The notes: generated by a model from the letters alone, not told the origin. Counted from the first letter of the stretch, positions 1 through 6,439 are shown. The stretch is DNA of 8,813 nt from Chloroflexi bacterium RBG_16_51_16 (GCA_001796785.1 MGNL01000030.1:1-8813), one strand, 5' to 3'. Made by a program: numbers and translations.

Positions 1-221
1 ACCCGGTCCGAATGGAGCCACCTTCTGGGATCAGCTTTGAGGTGGATCAAAAAACACGCCAGATCAAAGTTCTTGGATTTGACAAAGAACTTGTCGGTCA
101 GGTGGCAGCCAATGTCCGCAGTGTTCGCGTGCCCGAGCCTTACCACGGTAAGGGAGTTCGCTATACAGGCGAACGTGTCCGCCGAAAAGCCGGTAAAGCC
201 GGCAAAGGAGTAGTGAAATAA
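1..221 (+). CDS. rplF: 50S ribosomal protein L6 (uL6), 3' part only
   Basis: This is the C-terminal part of L6, which binds 23S rRNA near the sarcin-ricin loop and the factor-binding site of the large subunit. The reading frame is already open at the window edge: codons from base 3 read PVR before the first internal Met at 12, so that Met is not the start and the gene begins upstream. About 72 residues are visible. The tail motif VPEPYHGKGVRY followed by a basic end (ERVRRKAGKAGKG) is the L6 C-terminal signature in which the protein contacts rRNA. The gene ends in TAA, three bases before rplR, as in the standard spc operon order L6-L18-S5. Nothing looks truncated other than by the window edge. 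Confidence 0.96.
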   Translation, partial: PVRMEPPSGISFEVDQKTRQIKVLGFDKELVGQVAANVRSVRVPEPYHGKGVRYTGERVRRKAGKAGKGVVK

Positions 222-224
222 ATC

Positions 225-590
225 ATGGCTATTAAAAGTCGTGCTGTTTCACGGTTTCGGCGGCATGCCCGAGTCCGAAAGAAAGTGTTCGGTACACCTA
301 AACTCCCTCGTCTAGCCGTGTTTAAGAGCCTTTCTGAGATTTATGCCCAAGTCATCGATGACGTAGATGGGAACACCTTGATCGCCGCATCCACCTTGGA
401 TGGCGATCTTAGTGAGAAGGTAAAGGGAATGAAAAAGGTTGAGCAAGCCCGCGAAGTTGGCAAAGCACTGGCACAACGGGCTTCAAAAAAAGGGATCGCT
501 GCCGTTGTATTCGACCGTGGGGGGAATCGCTACAGCGGTCGGATTAAGGCACTGGCAGACGGTGCTCGTGAAGGTGGATTGAAATTCTAG
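225..590 (+). CDS. rplR: 50S ribosomal protein L18 (uL18)
   Basis: L18 binds 5S rRNA and, with L5, attaches it to the central protuberance of the large subunit. The 121-residue product has the normal length for bacterial L18. It has a basic N-terminus (FRRHARVRKKVFGT at about 11-24), a LAVFKSLSEIYAQVIDD strand region at about 30-46, and the conserved C-terminal VVFDRGGNRYSGRIKALADGAR at about 94-115, which is characteristic of the family. The ATG lies three bases after the rplF stop. The best Shine-Dalgarno match, AAAGGAG at 204-210, is inside the end of rplF and 14 bases from the ATG, a rather long spacing, so translation is probably coupled to rplF. Confidence 0.97.
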   Translation: MAIKSRAVSRFRRHARVRKKVFGTPKLPRLAVFKSLSEIYAQVIDDVDGNTLIAASTLDGDLSEKVKGMKKVEQAREVGKALAQRASKKGIAAVVFDRGGNRYSGRIKALADGAREGGLKF

Positions 591-618
591 AACCGGTTAT
601 TTCGCCGTTACTTTAATT

Positions 619-624
619 GGAGAT
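619..624 (+). promoter_or_regulatory. Ribosome binding site of rpsE
   Basis: GGAGAT lies directly upstream of two overlapping ATG triplets. Its spacing fits the ATG at 629, which opens the S5 frame, and is too short for the one at 625. It therefore decides the start. Confidence 0.7.
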
Positions 625-628
625 ATGA

Positions 629-1177
629 ATGGCAGAACGCGATAGACCAGAAAAGGCTCAATTCGAATCAGCGGAAGCTCTCGAAGAGCGAGTGATCGAG
701 ATCGCCCGGGTGGCAAAGGTCGTCAAAGGCGGGCGTCGTTTCCAATTCCGCGTTACCGTTGTCGTCGGCGACAAGAAGGGTAAAGTTGGGATGGGTGTGG
801 GAAAGGCTAATGCCGTTCCAGATGCAATGCGGAAAGCCTCAGAAAGGGCGCATAAGGATATGCGCCAGGTTAATTTATCGGGTACGACCATCCCACACGA
901 GATCATAGGCAAGACAGCGGGTGCTAAAGTTTTTGTTAAACCGGCATCGCCTGGAACGGGAGTCATTGCCGCGGGTGGTGTTCGGGCTGTCCTGGAAGTG
1001 GCCGGTATACGGGATATCCTGACCAAGTCCATGGGAAGCGCAAATGTCTTAAACGTGGTCATGGCCACGTTCGATGCCTTGGACCACCTCCGATCGCCTC
1101 AAGAAGAAGCGGTCCGCCGCGGTAAAAAAGTTGAGGAATTGCTGCCTTTCTGGGAGCGCAGGAGGCAGAATGCCTAA
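629..1177 (+). CDS. rpsE: 30S ribosomal protein S5 (uS5)
   Basis: S5 is a small-subunit protein near the decoding region and mRNA entry site that contributes to translational accuracy and helicase activity. The 182-residue product has the two S5 domains. The dsRBD-like N domain (about 22-85) contains VVKGGRRFQF and VVVGDKKGKVGMGVGKA. The C domain (about 95-165) contains KPASPGTGVIAAGGVRAVLE and a GSANVLNVVMAT stretch. Two overlapping ATGs (625 and 629) are present. The one at 629 is chosen because it is in frame and GGAG at 619-622 is six bases away, against two for 625. The gene follows a 38-base gap after rplR, and its last eight bases overlap rpmD. Confidence 0.97.
   Translation: MAERDRPEKAQFESAEALEERVIEIARVAKVVKGGRRFQFRVTVVVGDKKGKVGMGVGKANAVPDAMRKASERAHKDMRQVNLSGTTIPHEIIGKTAGAKVFVKPASPGTGVIAAGGVRAVLEVAGIRDILTKSMGSANVLNVVMATFDALDHLRSPQEEAVRRGKKVEELLPFWERRRQNA
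1160..1165 (+). promoter_or_regulatory. Ribosome binding site of rpmD, inside rpsE
   Basis: AGGAGG is a full consensus Shine-Dalgarno embedded in the last codons of rpsE, four bases before the rpmD ATG. It fixes the L30 start at 1170 rather than at the upstream in-frame Met at 1074. Confidence 0.8.
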
Positions 1178-1367
1178 GAAATCCGGAAGTGGGAAGAATC
1201 TTCAGGTGACTTTGATCAAGAGTCCGATCGGTTTTCCCAAGGATCAGAAGGCGACGGTCAAGGCGCTTGGTCTCAGGCGCATGCATCAGACCGTTGAACA
1301 CATTGATACTCCAGCCTTGCGCGGCATGTTGACCAAGGTAATTCATTTGTTAAAGATACAAGAGTAG
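1170..1367 (+). CDS. rpmD: 50S ribosomal protein L30 (uL30)
   Basis: L30 is a small protein of the large-subunit surface, present in many but not all bacteria. The product is 65 residues, close to the usual 60. It shows the family pattern: VTLIKSPIGFPKDQKATVKALGLRR at about 13-37, followed by HQTVEHIDTPALRGML and a short hydrophobic C-terminus. A longer open frame extends upstream to 1074, but that part is only an alternative frame of rpsE. The ATG at 1170 has an ideal Shine-Dalgarno, AGGAGG at 1160-1165, with a four-base spacer. The start overlaps the end of rpsE by eight bases, which predicts translational coupling so that S5 and L30 are made together. Confidence 0.96.
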   Translation: MPKKSGSGKNLQVTLIKSPIGFPKDQKATVKALGLRRMHQTVEHIDTPALRGMLTKVIHLLKIQE

Positions 1368-1373
1368 GAATCT

Positions 1374-1829
1374 ATGCAGTTACACGATCTCGTACCCAAT
1401 ACCGGATCAAAGAAGAAGCGTAAACGGGTCGGAAGAGGAATTTCCGCCGGACAGGGGAAGACAGCCGGCCGGGGAATGAAAGGCCAGGGCGCTCGTTCCG
1501 GTGAAGGTGGACACATCTACCGGCAGGGAGGCAACCTGCCTTTCTACCGAAGGCTACCGTTTATCCGCGGTGAAGGCTTTACCCCGCCCAACCAAATGAC
1601 CTTTAATGAAGTCAACTTGGACCAGTTATCGCAGGCTTTCAAAGCCAATGCTGAGGTGAATCCAGAATCACTTCAAAAAGCCCATCTGCTGCGTGATCCT
1701 GAAAATCCCGTGGTTGTGTTGGGTCGCGGGGAATTGAAATTTGCGTTGAAAATCCGCGTCCATCGCATAACCTCAGGTGCAAAAACCAAAGTTGAGAAAG
1801 CTGGCGGCAGCGTGGAATTGATCGCTTAA
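1374..1829 (+). CDS. rplO: 50S ribosomal protein L15 (uL15)
   Basis: L15 is a late-assembly large-subunit protein whose extended glycine-rich arm reaches into 23S rRNA. The 151-residue product matches the family length of about 145-150. The N-terminal arm is typical: KKKRKRVGRGISAGQGKTAGRG at about 13-34, then GARSGEGGHIYRQGGNLPFYRRLP at about 40-62. The globular C-terminal half contains VVLGRGELKFALKIRVHRIT and ends in a GGSVELIA strand. The ATG is six bases after the rpmD stop, and AGGAA at 1366-1370 overlaps that stop as a Shine-Dalgarno. It precedes secY, the usual spc operon order. Confidence 0.97.
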   Translation: MQLHDLVPNTGSKKKRKRVGRGISAGQGKTAGRGMKGQGARSGEGGHIYRQGGNLPFYRRLPFIRGEGFTPPNQMTFNEVNLDQLSQAFKANAEVNPESLQKAHLLRDPENPVVVLGRGELKFALKIRVHRITSGAKTKVEKAGGSVELIA

Positions 1830-1885
1830 TTTCATATCCTATGAATTGGACGACCTAAGTTGTTGAATTTTCGAGGAAACTTTCA

Positions 1886-3271
1886 ATGAAGACAACGTTT
1901 TCAGGCTGGCGCTATCTTTGGAGATCGGAGGATATCCGCCGCAAACTGTTGTTTACATTACTTATCCTGGCGATCTACCGCGTGGCAGCCAATGTACCAG
2001 CCCCAGGAGTGAATTTTGAAATCCTGCGGGCTTTTCGCGCCCAGTCTGCCGGGGGAGGTAACTTCCTTGATTTCCTTGATTTACTTTCGGGTGGGACGGT
2101 TTCGAATTTTTCACTACTCTCCATGGGTGTCTACCCCTATATTACAGCGCAGATCATTTTGCAGCTGCTAATACCGATCATCCCGGCGCTCCAGCGCAGG
2201 ATGCAGGAGGACCCTCGAGAAGGCCGCCACTGGATGGAACGCTGGACGTATTATCTGGCAGTACCCATGGCAGCTCTTTCGTCCATAGGACAGATCAATA
2301 TTTTTAATTCCTTATCCATCAATTCATCAATCGGTCAGCCCATCCTGAATTTCGGTTTTGATGCTGAGAGGTGGCTGCCGTCGCTAGCGGTTCTGACCGC
2401 GATGACCGCCGGTACAATGTTCGCAATCTGGTTGGGCGAACTGATCTCTGAGTTTGGCATCCGCGGACAGGGGCTATCCTTGGTGATTTTTGCCGGGATC
2501 GTGGCTCGCATGCCCTTTAATCTTGCCAGATTACTGGCTGATGTCGAAACGCGCTGGTTTATGCTGGCATTCACAATAATCGTTATCATCCTTACCGTCT
2601 TTGCCATCGTATATGTCCAGCAAGGTCGCCGCAATGTACCGGTCATGTATCCGGGACGGCGGATGGGTAATCGCATGTCGATGCCTGTCAAGGGGACTCT
2701 GCCGTTGATGGTCAACCTTGCTGGCATGATCCCTCTCATCTTCGCCAGTGCCATCCTTCAATTCCCTGCGATCATTGCCAGCTATTTCCTGGGTTCGGAC
2801 AATCCGACGATCAAATCCCTGGCAACCTCAGTGCAGAATTTTTTCAATGCGACCACCGGGACAAGTAATTGGGGTTACTGGACACTCTATTTCCTCATGG
2901 TGGTTGTATTCACCTTCTTTTATACTTCTGTTCTATTTGACCAGCAGAATTATGGGGAAAATTTGAAGCGAGTTGGTGCGACCATACCGGGCGTGCATTC
3001 GGGTGAGCCGACTCAGAAATACTTGAGCGCGGTCCAGCGTCGGATCACGCTTCCAGGCGCAGTTTTCCTGGGTGTTGTCGCAGCGATGCCCTTTGTATTA
3101 AGCCTTGTACTTCAGGCGCTCGGTTTGGGCGCTGCCAGCTCCGCTGCGGGACTATTCCTGGTATCGTCCTCTGGATTGCTGATCGTGGTTGGGGTTGTCC
3201 GTGATACCTTTATGAACATCGATGCCGAATTGAAATTACACGGCTACCAGGATTCTCTCCTGGTACGTTAG
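1886..3271 (+). CDS. secY: Protein translocase channel subunit SecY
   Basis: SecY forms the membrane pore through which SecA or the ribosome passes secretory and membrane proteins, in complex with SecE and SecG. The 461-residue product has about ten hydrophobic segments, the first at about 20-36 and the last at about 420-438. Recognisable blocks are NVPAPGVNFEILRAF before the plug, SMGVYPYITAQIILQLL at about 79-95 (TM2), GELISEFGIRGQGLSLVIFAGI at about 184-205, and the long cytosolic C5 loop NLKRVGATIPGVHSGEPTQKY at about 359-379. In C5, His371 stands where E. coli SecY has the functionally important Arg357. The gene follows rplO by 56 bases, with GAGGA at 1873-1877 as ribosome binding site. 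The ten-base gap to adk indicates cotranscription. Confidence 0.98.
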   Translation: MKTTFSGWRYLWRSEDIRRKLLFTLLILAIYRVAANVPAPGVNFEILRAFRAQSAGGGNFLDFLDLLSGGTVSNFSLLSMGVYPYITAQIILQLLIPIIPALQRRMQEDPREGRHWMERWTYYLAVPMAALSSIGQINIFNSLSINSSIGQPILNFGFDAERWLPSLAVLTAMTAGTMFAIWLGELISEFGIRGQGLSLVIFAGIVARMPFNLARLLADVETRWFMLAFTIIVIILTVFAIVYVQQGRRNVPVMYPGRRMGNRMSMPVKGTLPLMVNLAGMIPLIFASAILQFPAIIASYFLGSDNPTIKSLATSVQNFFNATTGTSNWGYWTLYFLMVVVFTFFYTSVLFDQQNYGENLKRVGATIPGVHSGEPTQKYLSAVQRRITLPGAVFLGVVAAMPFVLSLVLQALGLGAASSAAGLFLVSSSGLLIVVGVVRDTFMNIDAELKLHGYQDSLLVR

Positions 3272-3281
3272 GTTTATATCC

Positions 3282-3935
3282 GTGGCGTCGTTTGTTATTT
3301 TACTGGGTCCGCCCGGAGTGGGCAAAGGCACGCAAGCAAAAATTATTGCGGAGAAAACCCGTCGTGCCCACATTTCATCCGGCGATCTGTTCCGTGAGAA
3401 CATTAAAAACCAAACTGACCTTGGCAAAAAAGCGAAAGCCTACCTTGATAAAGGCGAATTGGTACCGGATGATGTAACCATCGATATGATCCGCGATCGG
3501 TTGAGGCAACCGGATTGTCAGGCTGGCGCCATCCTGGACGGTTTTCCCCGCACACCCGCCCAGGCGGAAGCACTTGATGCACTCCTGATGGATTTTCGCG
3601 TCCAGGTTGATCTAGTCCCTAATCTTACGGCGCCTGCGTCAGTCCTTGTGGATCGTATCGGTGGAAGATTAACTTGCCGGGCTCACAGCCATGTCTTCCA
3701 TTCCAAATACGATCCTCCGAAGGTCCCTGGAAAATGTGATTTGGATGGATCAGATCTTTATCAACGCGAGGATGATAAACCGGAAACCGTTCAAAGGCGG
3801 ATTCAAGTGTACATGGAACAAACTGCCCCGTTGATCGAGTATTACCGGCACCAGGGAAAAATCGTTGAAGTGGATGGCACGCGAGAAGTCAATGACGTCA
3901 CTTCTGATTTAATGGATGCTTTGCAAAAAGTGTAA
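3282..3935 (+). CDS. adk: Adenylate kinase (long form, metal-site lid)
   Basis: Adk interconverts ATP + AMP and 2 ADP in the cytoplasm and keeps the adenylate pool balanced. The 217 residues match the long bacterial form. The P-loop GPPGVGKGT is at 9-17, the NMP-binding SSGDLFREN at 32-40, DGFPRTPAQA at 86-95 and the LID at about 128-165. The LID has Cys132-x2-His135 and Cys152-x2-Asp155, where B. subtilis type enzymes have Cys-x2-Cys and Cys-x2-Asp/Cys, so it resembles the structural zinc-site class with one Cys replaced by His. The start is a GTG at 3282, ten bases after secY. The preceding AGG (3270-3272) is only a weak Shine-Dalgarno, so coupling to secY is likely. No other in-frame start preserves the MxxFVILLGPPG opening. 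Confidence 0.97.
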   Translation: MASFVILLGPPGVGKGTQAKIIAEKTRRAHISSGDLFRENIKNQTDLGKKAKAYLDKGELVPDDVTIDMIRDRLRQPDCQAGAILDGFPRTPAQAEALDALLMDFRVQVDLVPNLTAPASVLVDRIGGRLTCRAHSHVFHSKYDPPKVPGKCDLDGSDLYQREDDKPETVQRRIQVYMEQTAPLIEYYRHQGKIVEVDGTREVNDVTSDLMDALQKV

Positions 3936-3949
3936 AGTTGTCGTAGCTT

Positions 3950-4720
3950 ATGAATTGGGCACGCCAGATCCATATAAAGAATGAGGCAGAGCTGAAGAAA
4001 ATGCGCGAAGCCGGTAGGACAAATGCCGAGGCACTGGCGGCAGTTCGAGATCTTTTAAAACCAGGAATCACCACCGCCGAGCTCAACGAAGCGGCCGAGG
4101 ATGTACTGAAAAGTCATGGATGCATTTCTCCCTTTAAAAACTATGGCCACCCACCTTTCCCGGCTTCAATCACGGTGAGCATCAACGATGAATTGGTACA
4201 CGGGATCCCAAGTAAAAAACGCAAATTGCGCTCAGGAGATCTCGTGTCCATCGATTGCGGCACGATACAGGATGGATACATCGGCGATTCGGCTTTCACG
4301 GCTGGGATAGATGAATTATCGCCGACTGCTGTGAAGCTGCTGGAGGTTACCCAGGGTGCGCTCAAAGCTGGCATCGATAAAATGCGAGCAGGAAACCACA
4401 CGGGAGATGTGTCAGCGGCGATCCAGGATTACGTAGAGAGCCGTGGGCTCCACGTGACCCGCGAGTACACGGGTCATGGTGTCGGCAGAGAGATGCATGA
4501 AGGGCCTCAGGTGCCGAACTACGGAGTTATTGGCAGCGGCACTCTACTGCGGCCAGGGATGACCATCGCTTTGGAGCCGATGGTCCTTGTAGGAACGGCT
4601 GAGACTCGCGTCCTTCCGGATCAATGGACGGTTGTTTCGGCCGACGGGTCATTGACGGCTCATTTCGAGCATACGGTTGCTGTTACGGAAGGTGAACCTA
4701 TTCTTCTGACAGCCCTGTAA
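3950..4720 (+). CDS. map: Methionine aminopeptidase, type I
   Basis: This enzyme removes the initiator methionine from nascent proteins at the ribosome exit when the second residue is small. The 256-residue product has the pita-bread fold signature with all five metal ligands: Asp102 (SIDCG), Asp113 (GYIGDSAFT), His176 (YTGHGVGREMHEGP), Glu209 (ALEPM) and Glu240 (HFEHTVAV). The substrate-contacting His84 is in ELVHGIP. There is no N-terminal SH3-type or zinc-finger extension, so it is type Ia-like. The start at 3950 gives the usual IHIKNEAELKKMREAG opening. It lies 14 bases after adk with no clear Shine-Dalgarno, suggesting coupling. The adk-map pairing beside secY is the common bacterial arrangement. 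Confidence 0.97.
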   Translation: MNWARQIHIKNEAELKKMREAGRTNAEALAAVRDLLKPGITTAELNEAAEDVLKSHGCISPFKNYGHPPFPASITVSINDELVHGIPSKKRKLRSGDLVSIDCGTIQDGYIGDSAFTAGIDELSPTAVKLLEVTQGALKAGIDKMRAGNHTGDVSAAIQDYVESRGLHVTREYTGHGVGREMHEGPQVPNYGVIGSGTLLRPGMTIALEPMVLVGTAETRVLPDQWTVVSADGSLTAHFEHTVAVTEGEPILLTAL

Positions 4721-4741
4721 TGTGAGAAGAAGTGGCGTGGA

Positions 4742-4770
4742 TGGACAAATATCTTAAGAAATTGTATAAT
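4742..4770 (+). promoter_or_regulatory. Sigma-70 type promoter of the alpha operon
   Basis: A TGGACA element (4742-4747, five of six matches to TTGACA) is separated by exactly 17 bases from a perfect TATAAT (4765-4770). It lies in the 100-base gap between map and rpmJ and points toward rpmJ. Initiation is predicted near 4776-4778, giving a leader of about 44 bases. A perfect ten-base palindrome, CAAAGCTTTG (4771-4780), covers the predicted start. This would let rpmJ-rpsM-rpsK-rpsD-rpoA-rplQ be transcribed independently of the upstream spc genes. It is a prediction from consensus only. Confidence 0.72.
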
Positions 4771-4806
4771 CAAAGCTTTGGCTCTACGCCGAATCGAAGA
4801 CAAGTC

Positions 4807-4811
4807 AGGAG
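4807..4811 (+). promoter_or_regulatory. Ribosome binding site of rpmJ
   Basis: AGGAG lies nine bases upstream of the rpmJ ATG at 4821. It supports the tiny 37-codon gene as genuinely translated. Confidence 0.75.
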
Positions 4812-4820
4812 ATCGGGAAC

Positions 4821-4934
4821 ATGAAAGTATCGCCCTCTATAAGGAAACGATGTGCCAAATGCCGGATCGTTCGGCGGAGAGGCCGCGTATATATCATCTG
4901 CGAAAATCCAAAACACAAGCAGAGACAGGGATAG
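4821..4934 (+). CDS. rpmJ: 50S ribosomal protein L36 (bL36), zinc-ribbon form
   Basis: L36 is the smallest large-subunit protein and packs into 23S rRNA. The 37-residue product starts MKVSPSIRKRCAKC and ends ENPKHKQRQG, the classic length and ends of the family. The zinc ligands are all present: Cys11-x2-Cys14, Cys27 and His32. It is therefore the C+ version, not the zinc-free paralogue made under zinc limitation by some bacteria. A good Shine-Dalgarno precedes it, and it is the first gene after the predicted alpha promoter. Eight bases separate it from rpsM. infA, which often sits just upstream, is not here. Confidence 0.97.
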   Translation: MKVSPSIRKRCAKCRIVRRRGRVYIICENPKHKQRQG

Positions 4935-4942
4935 TGTGACCT

Positions 4943-5329
4943 ATGGCGAGAATTGAAGGCGTTGATCTGCCCCGCAATAAGCGTGTGGAAGTTGGTCTGA
5001 CATATATCTTTGGCATTGGGCCCACTCGAGCCCGGCAGGCTCTAACCCAAACCAGGGTAAATCCGGACACACGCGTTAAGGATTTAAGTGAAGCCCAGGT
5101 TGCTGCCCTGCGTGAATATATAACGAAAAATTACAAAGTCGAGGGTGATTTGCGCCGGCAGGTGCAGATGAATATCAAACGCCTGATCGAGATAGGCTGT
5201 TATCGAGGCTTGCGTCACCGTCGAAATTTGCCTGTGAATGGTCAGCGCACACGGACGAATGCCCGCACACGCAAGGGTACCAAAAAGACTGTCGCCGGCC
5301 GTGGGCGCCGTCGTGGGTCCAAGAAGTAA
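4943..5329 (+). CDS. rpsM: 30S ribosomal protein S13 (uS13)
   Basis: S13 sits at the head of the small subunit, contacts the P-site tRNA with its C-terminal tail and forms intersubunit bridges with the large subunit. The 128-residue product is of typical length. It opens with the family motif MARIEGVDLPRNKRVEVGLTY and has FGIGPTRARQAL at about 28-39, part of the helix-hairpin-helix-like region. The conserved GCYRGLRHRRNLPVNGQRT is at about 86-104, followed by a very basic tail (NARTRKGTKKTV and RGRRRGSKK). It follows rpmJ by eight bases without a strong Shine-Dalgarno, so it probably depends on coupling. In E. coli the S13 start region is the S4 repressor target; I see no clear equivalent fold here. 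Confidence 0.97.
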   Translation: MARIEGVDLPRNKRVEVGLTYIFGIGPTRARQALTQTRVNPDTRVKDLSEAQVAALREYITKNYKVEGDLRRQVQMNIKRLIEIGCYRGLRHRRNLPVNGQRTRTNARTRKGTKKTVAGRGRRRGSKK

Positions 5330-5355
5330 TCCAAGTCGAAAGGTAGAACTCAGGA

Positions 5356-5760
5356 ATGGCTCAAAGTGTCCGTTCAACCCGGCGCACAGCTGGCGCCAAA
5401 AAAGGCAAACGGGCTTTGTCCTCAGGACAGGTCCATATATTCGCTTCATTCAATAACACGATCGTAACGGTTACGGATGGAGAAGGCAATGCGGTAGCTT
5501 GGGGGAGCGCCGGATCAGCGGGTTTTAAAGGATCACGGAAAAGTACGCCATTTGCCGCCCGGCTAGCCGCTGAGCAGGCGGTAAAAGCCGCCCAACAATT
5601 GGGAATCCAGGAAGTCGATCTTTTCGTCAAAGGCCCTGGACCGGGTCGCGAGAACGCCATTCGAGCCGTCCAGTCCATGGGCTTGAGAGTGCGCTCCATA
5701 TCTGATGTCACCCCGGTGCCGCATAACGGCTGCAGGCCTCCGAAGAAGCGCCGGGTGTAA
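5356..5760 (+). CDS. rpsK: 30S ribosomal protein S11 (uS11)
   Basis: S11 forms part of the small-subunit platform beside the mRNA exit channel. The 134-residue product has the conserved core GQVHIFASFNNTIVTVTDGEG at about 24-44, SAGSAGFKGSRKSTPFAA at about 51-68, the VKGPGPGRENAIRA loop at about 91-104, and the invariant end GCRPPKKRRV. The Asn124-Gly125 pair matches the site that becomes isoaspartate in E. coli S11. The ATG at 5356 is directly preceded by CAGGA, too close to serve as a Shine-Dalgarno. GAAAGG at 5338-5343, 12 bases away, is the better candidate. The gap to rpsM is 26 bases. Confidence 0.97.
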   Translation: MAQSVRSTRRTAGAKKGKRALSSGQVHIFASFNNTIVTVTDGEGNAVAWGSAGSAGFKGSRKSTPFAARLAAEQAVKAAQQLGIQEVDLFVKGPGPGRENAIRAVQSMGLRVRSISDVTPVPHNGCRPPKKRRV

Positions 5761-5782
5761 CCTATATTGAAGGTAAGGAATT

Positions 5783-6439
5783 ATGGCAAAAACAATAAGC
5801 CCGGTATGTAAATTGTGCCGCCGAGAGGGTGAAAAACTCTATCTTAAGGGAGATCGTTGTTTTACACCTAAATGTGCATTTGAAAAAAGGAACTTCGCTC
5901 CAGGCCAACATGGTCGCACAGGCAGCCGCGGAAGTCGGGGCATGGGTACTGGTCGGGAATCGGACTTTGCCCGTCAGTTGCGGGCCAAGCAAAAAGCCCG
6001 TCGAGTTTATGGTGTGCTTGAACGCCAATTCCGCCGCTACTATGAGACCGCACTAGGCCGGCGAGGTCTGACGGGTTTGAATTTGCTTCAAATCCTCGAA
6101 ACACGGCTTGATAATGTCGTCTTCAGGTTGGGATTTGCTGTAAACCGTGCCCAGGCACGCTCGCTTGTTACTCACGGTCATTTTACGGTCAATGGCCGTC
6201 GAACCGATGTCCCTTCCATGCTCCTTGGTCCAGGTGACACGATTGATGTCAGAGGCGGATCGAACGGCTTAACTTATTTCAAAGATATGGGTGTGGTTGC
6301 CGAAAAAAGAAACACACCTGCCTGGCTGGGAAGGGATCTTAAGAAATTAAGTGGTACCGTTTCCCGTATGCCCGAGCGGGGTGAGATCGAAGGCACGCTG
6401 AACGAACAGCTTATTGTTGAATATTATTCAAGACGGTAA
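5783..6439 (+). CDS. rpsD: 30S ribosomal protein S4 (uS4), zinc-binding form
   Basis: S4 is a primary binder of 16S rRNA that nucleates assembly of the small-subunit body and influences accuracy at the mRNA entry site. The product is 218 residues, slightly longer than the usual 200-209. The N-terminal zinc site is complete: Cys9, Cys12, Cys26 and Cys31, at the same positions as in Thermus S4. KRNFAPGQHG follows at about 35-44. The S4 RNA-binding domain spans about 108-170 (RLDNVVFRLGFAVNRAQARSL, then VNGRRTDVPS). TAAGGA at 5774-5779 is a close Shine-Dalgarno. Being inside the alpha operon, as in proteobacteria and unlike Bacillus, it could act as the operon autoregulator. Confidence 0.97.
   Translation: MAKTISPVCKLCRREGEKLYLKGDRCFTPKCAFEKRNFAPGQHGRTGSRGSRGMGTGRESDFARQLRAKQKARRVYGVLERQFRRYYETALGRRGLTGLNLLQILETRLDNVVFRLGFAVNRAQARSLVTHGHFTVNGRRTDVPSMLLGPGDTIDVRGGSNGLTYFKDMGVVAEKRNTPAWLGRDLKKLSGTVSRMPERGEIEGTLNEQLIVEYYSRR

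Noticed and set aside
658..1068. 136-codon open frame on the - strand opposite rpsE
   Set aside because: It lies wholly opposite a clear S5 gene, has no recognisable motif and looks like a codon-bias shadow.
1074..1169. N-terminal extension of rpmD back to an upstream Met
   Set aside because: The extra residues are an alternative frame of rpsE. The L30 homology and AGGAGG both place the start at 1170.
1841..1858. Five-codon mini-ORF (ATGAATTGG...) between rplO and secY that resembles the first codons of map
   Set aside because: Only nine bases are shared with the map start at 3950, there is no Shine-Dalgarno, and the match is within chance.
2335..2754. 139-codon open frame on the - strand opposite secY
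   Set aside because: Antisense to conserved SecY segments, with low-complexity hydrophobic composition and no ribosome binding site or family signal seen.
6417..6431. Perfect inverted repeat TTGAATA-T-TATTCAA at the end of rpsD
   Set aside because: It encodes the conserved VEYYSRR-type tail of S4, its one-base loop cannot form an RNA hairpin, and no T-run follows. It is most likely chance in AT-rich codons.
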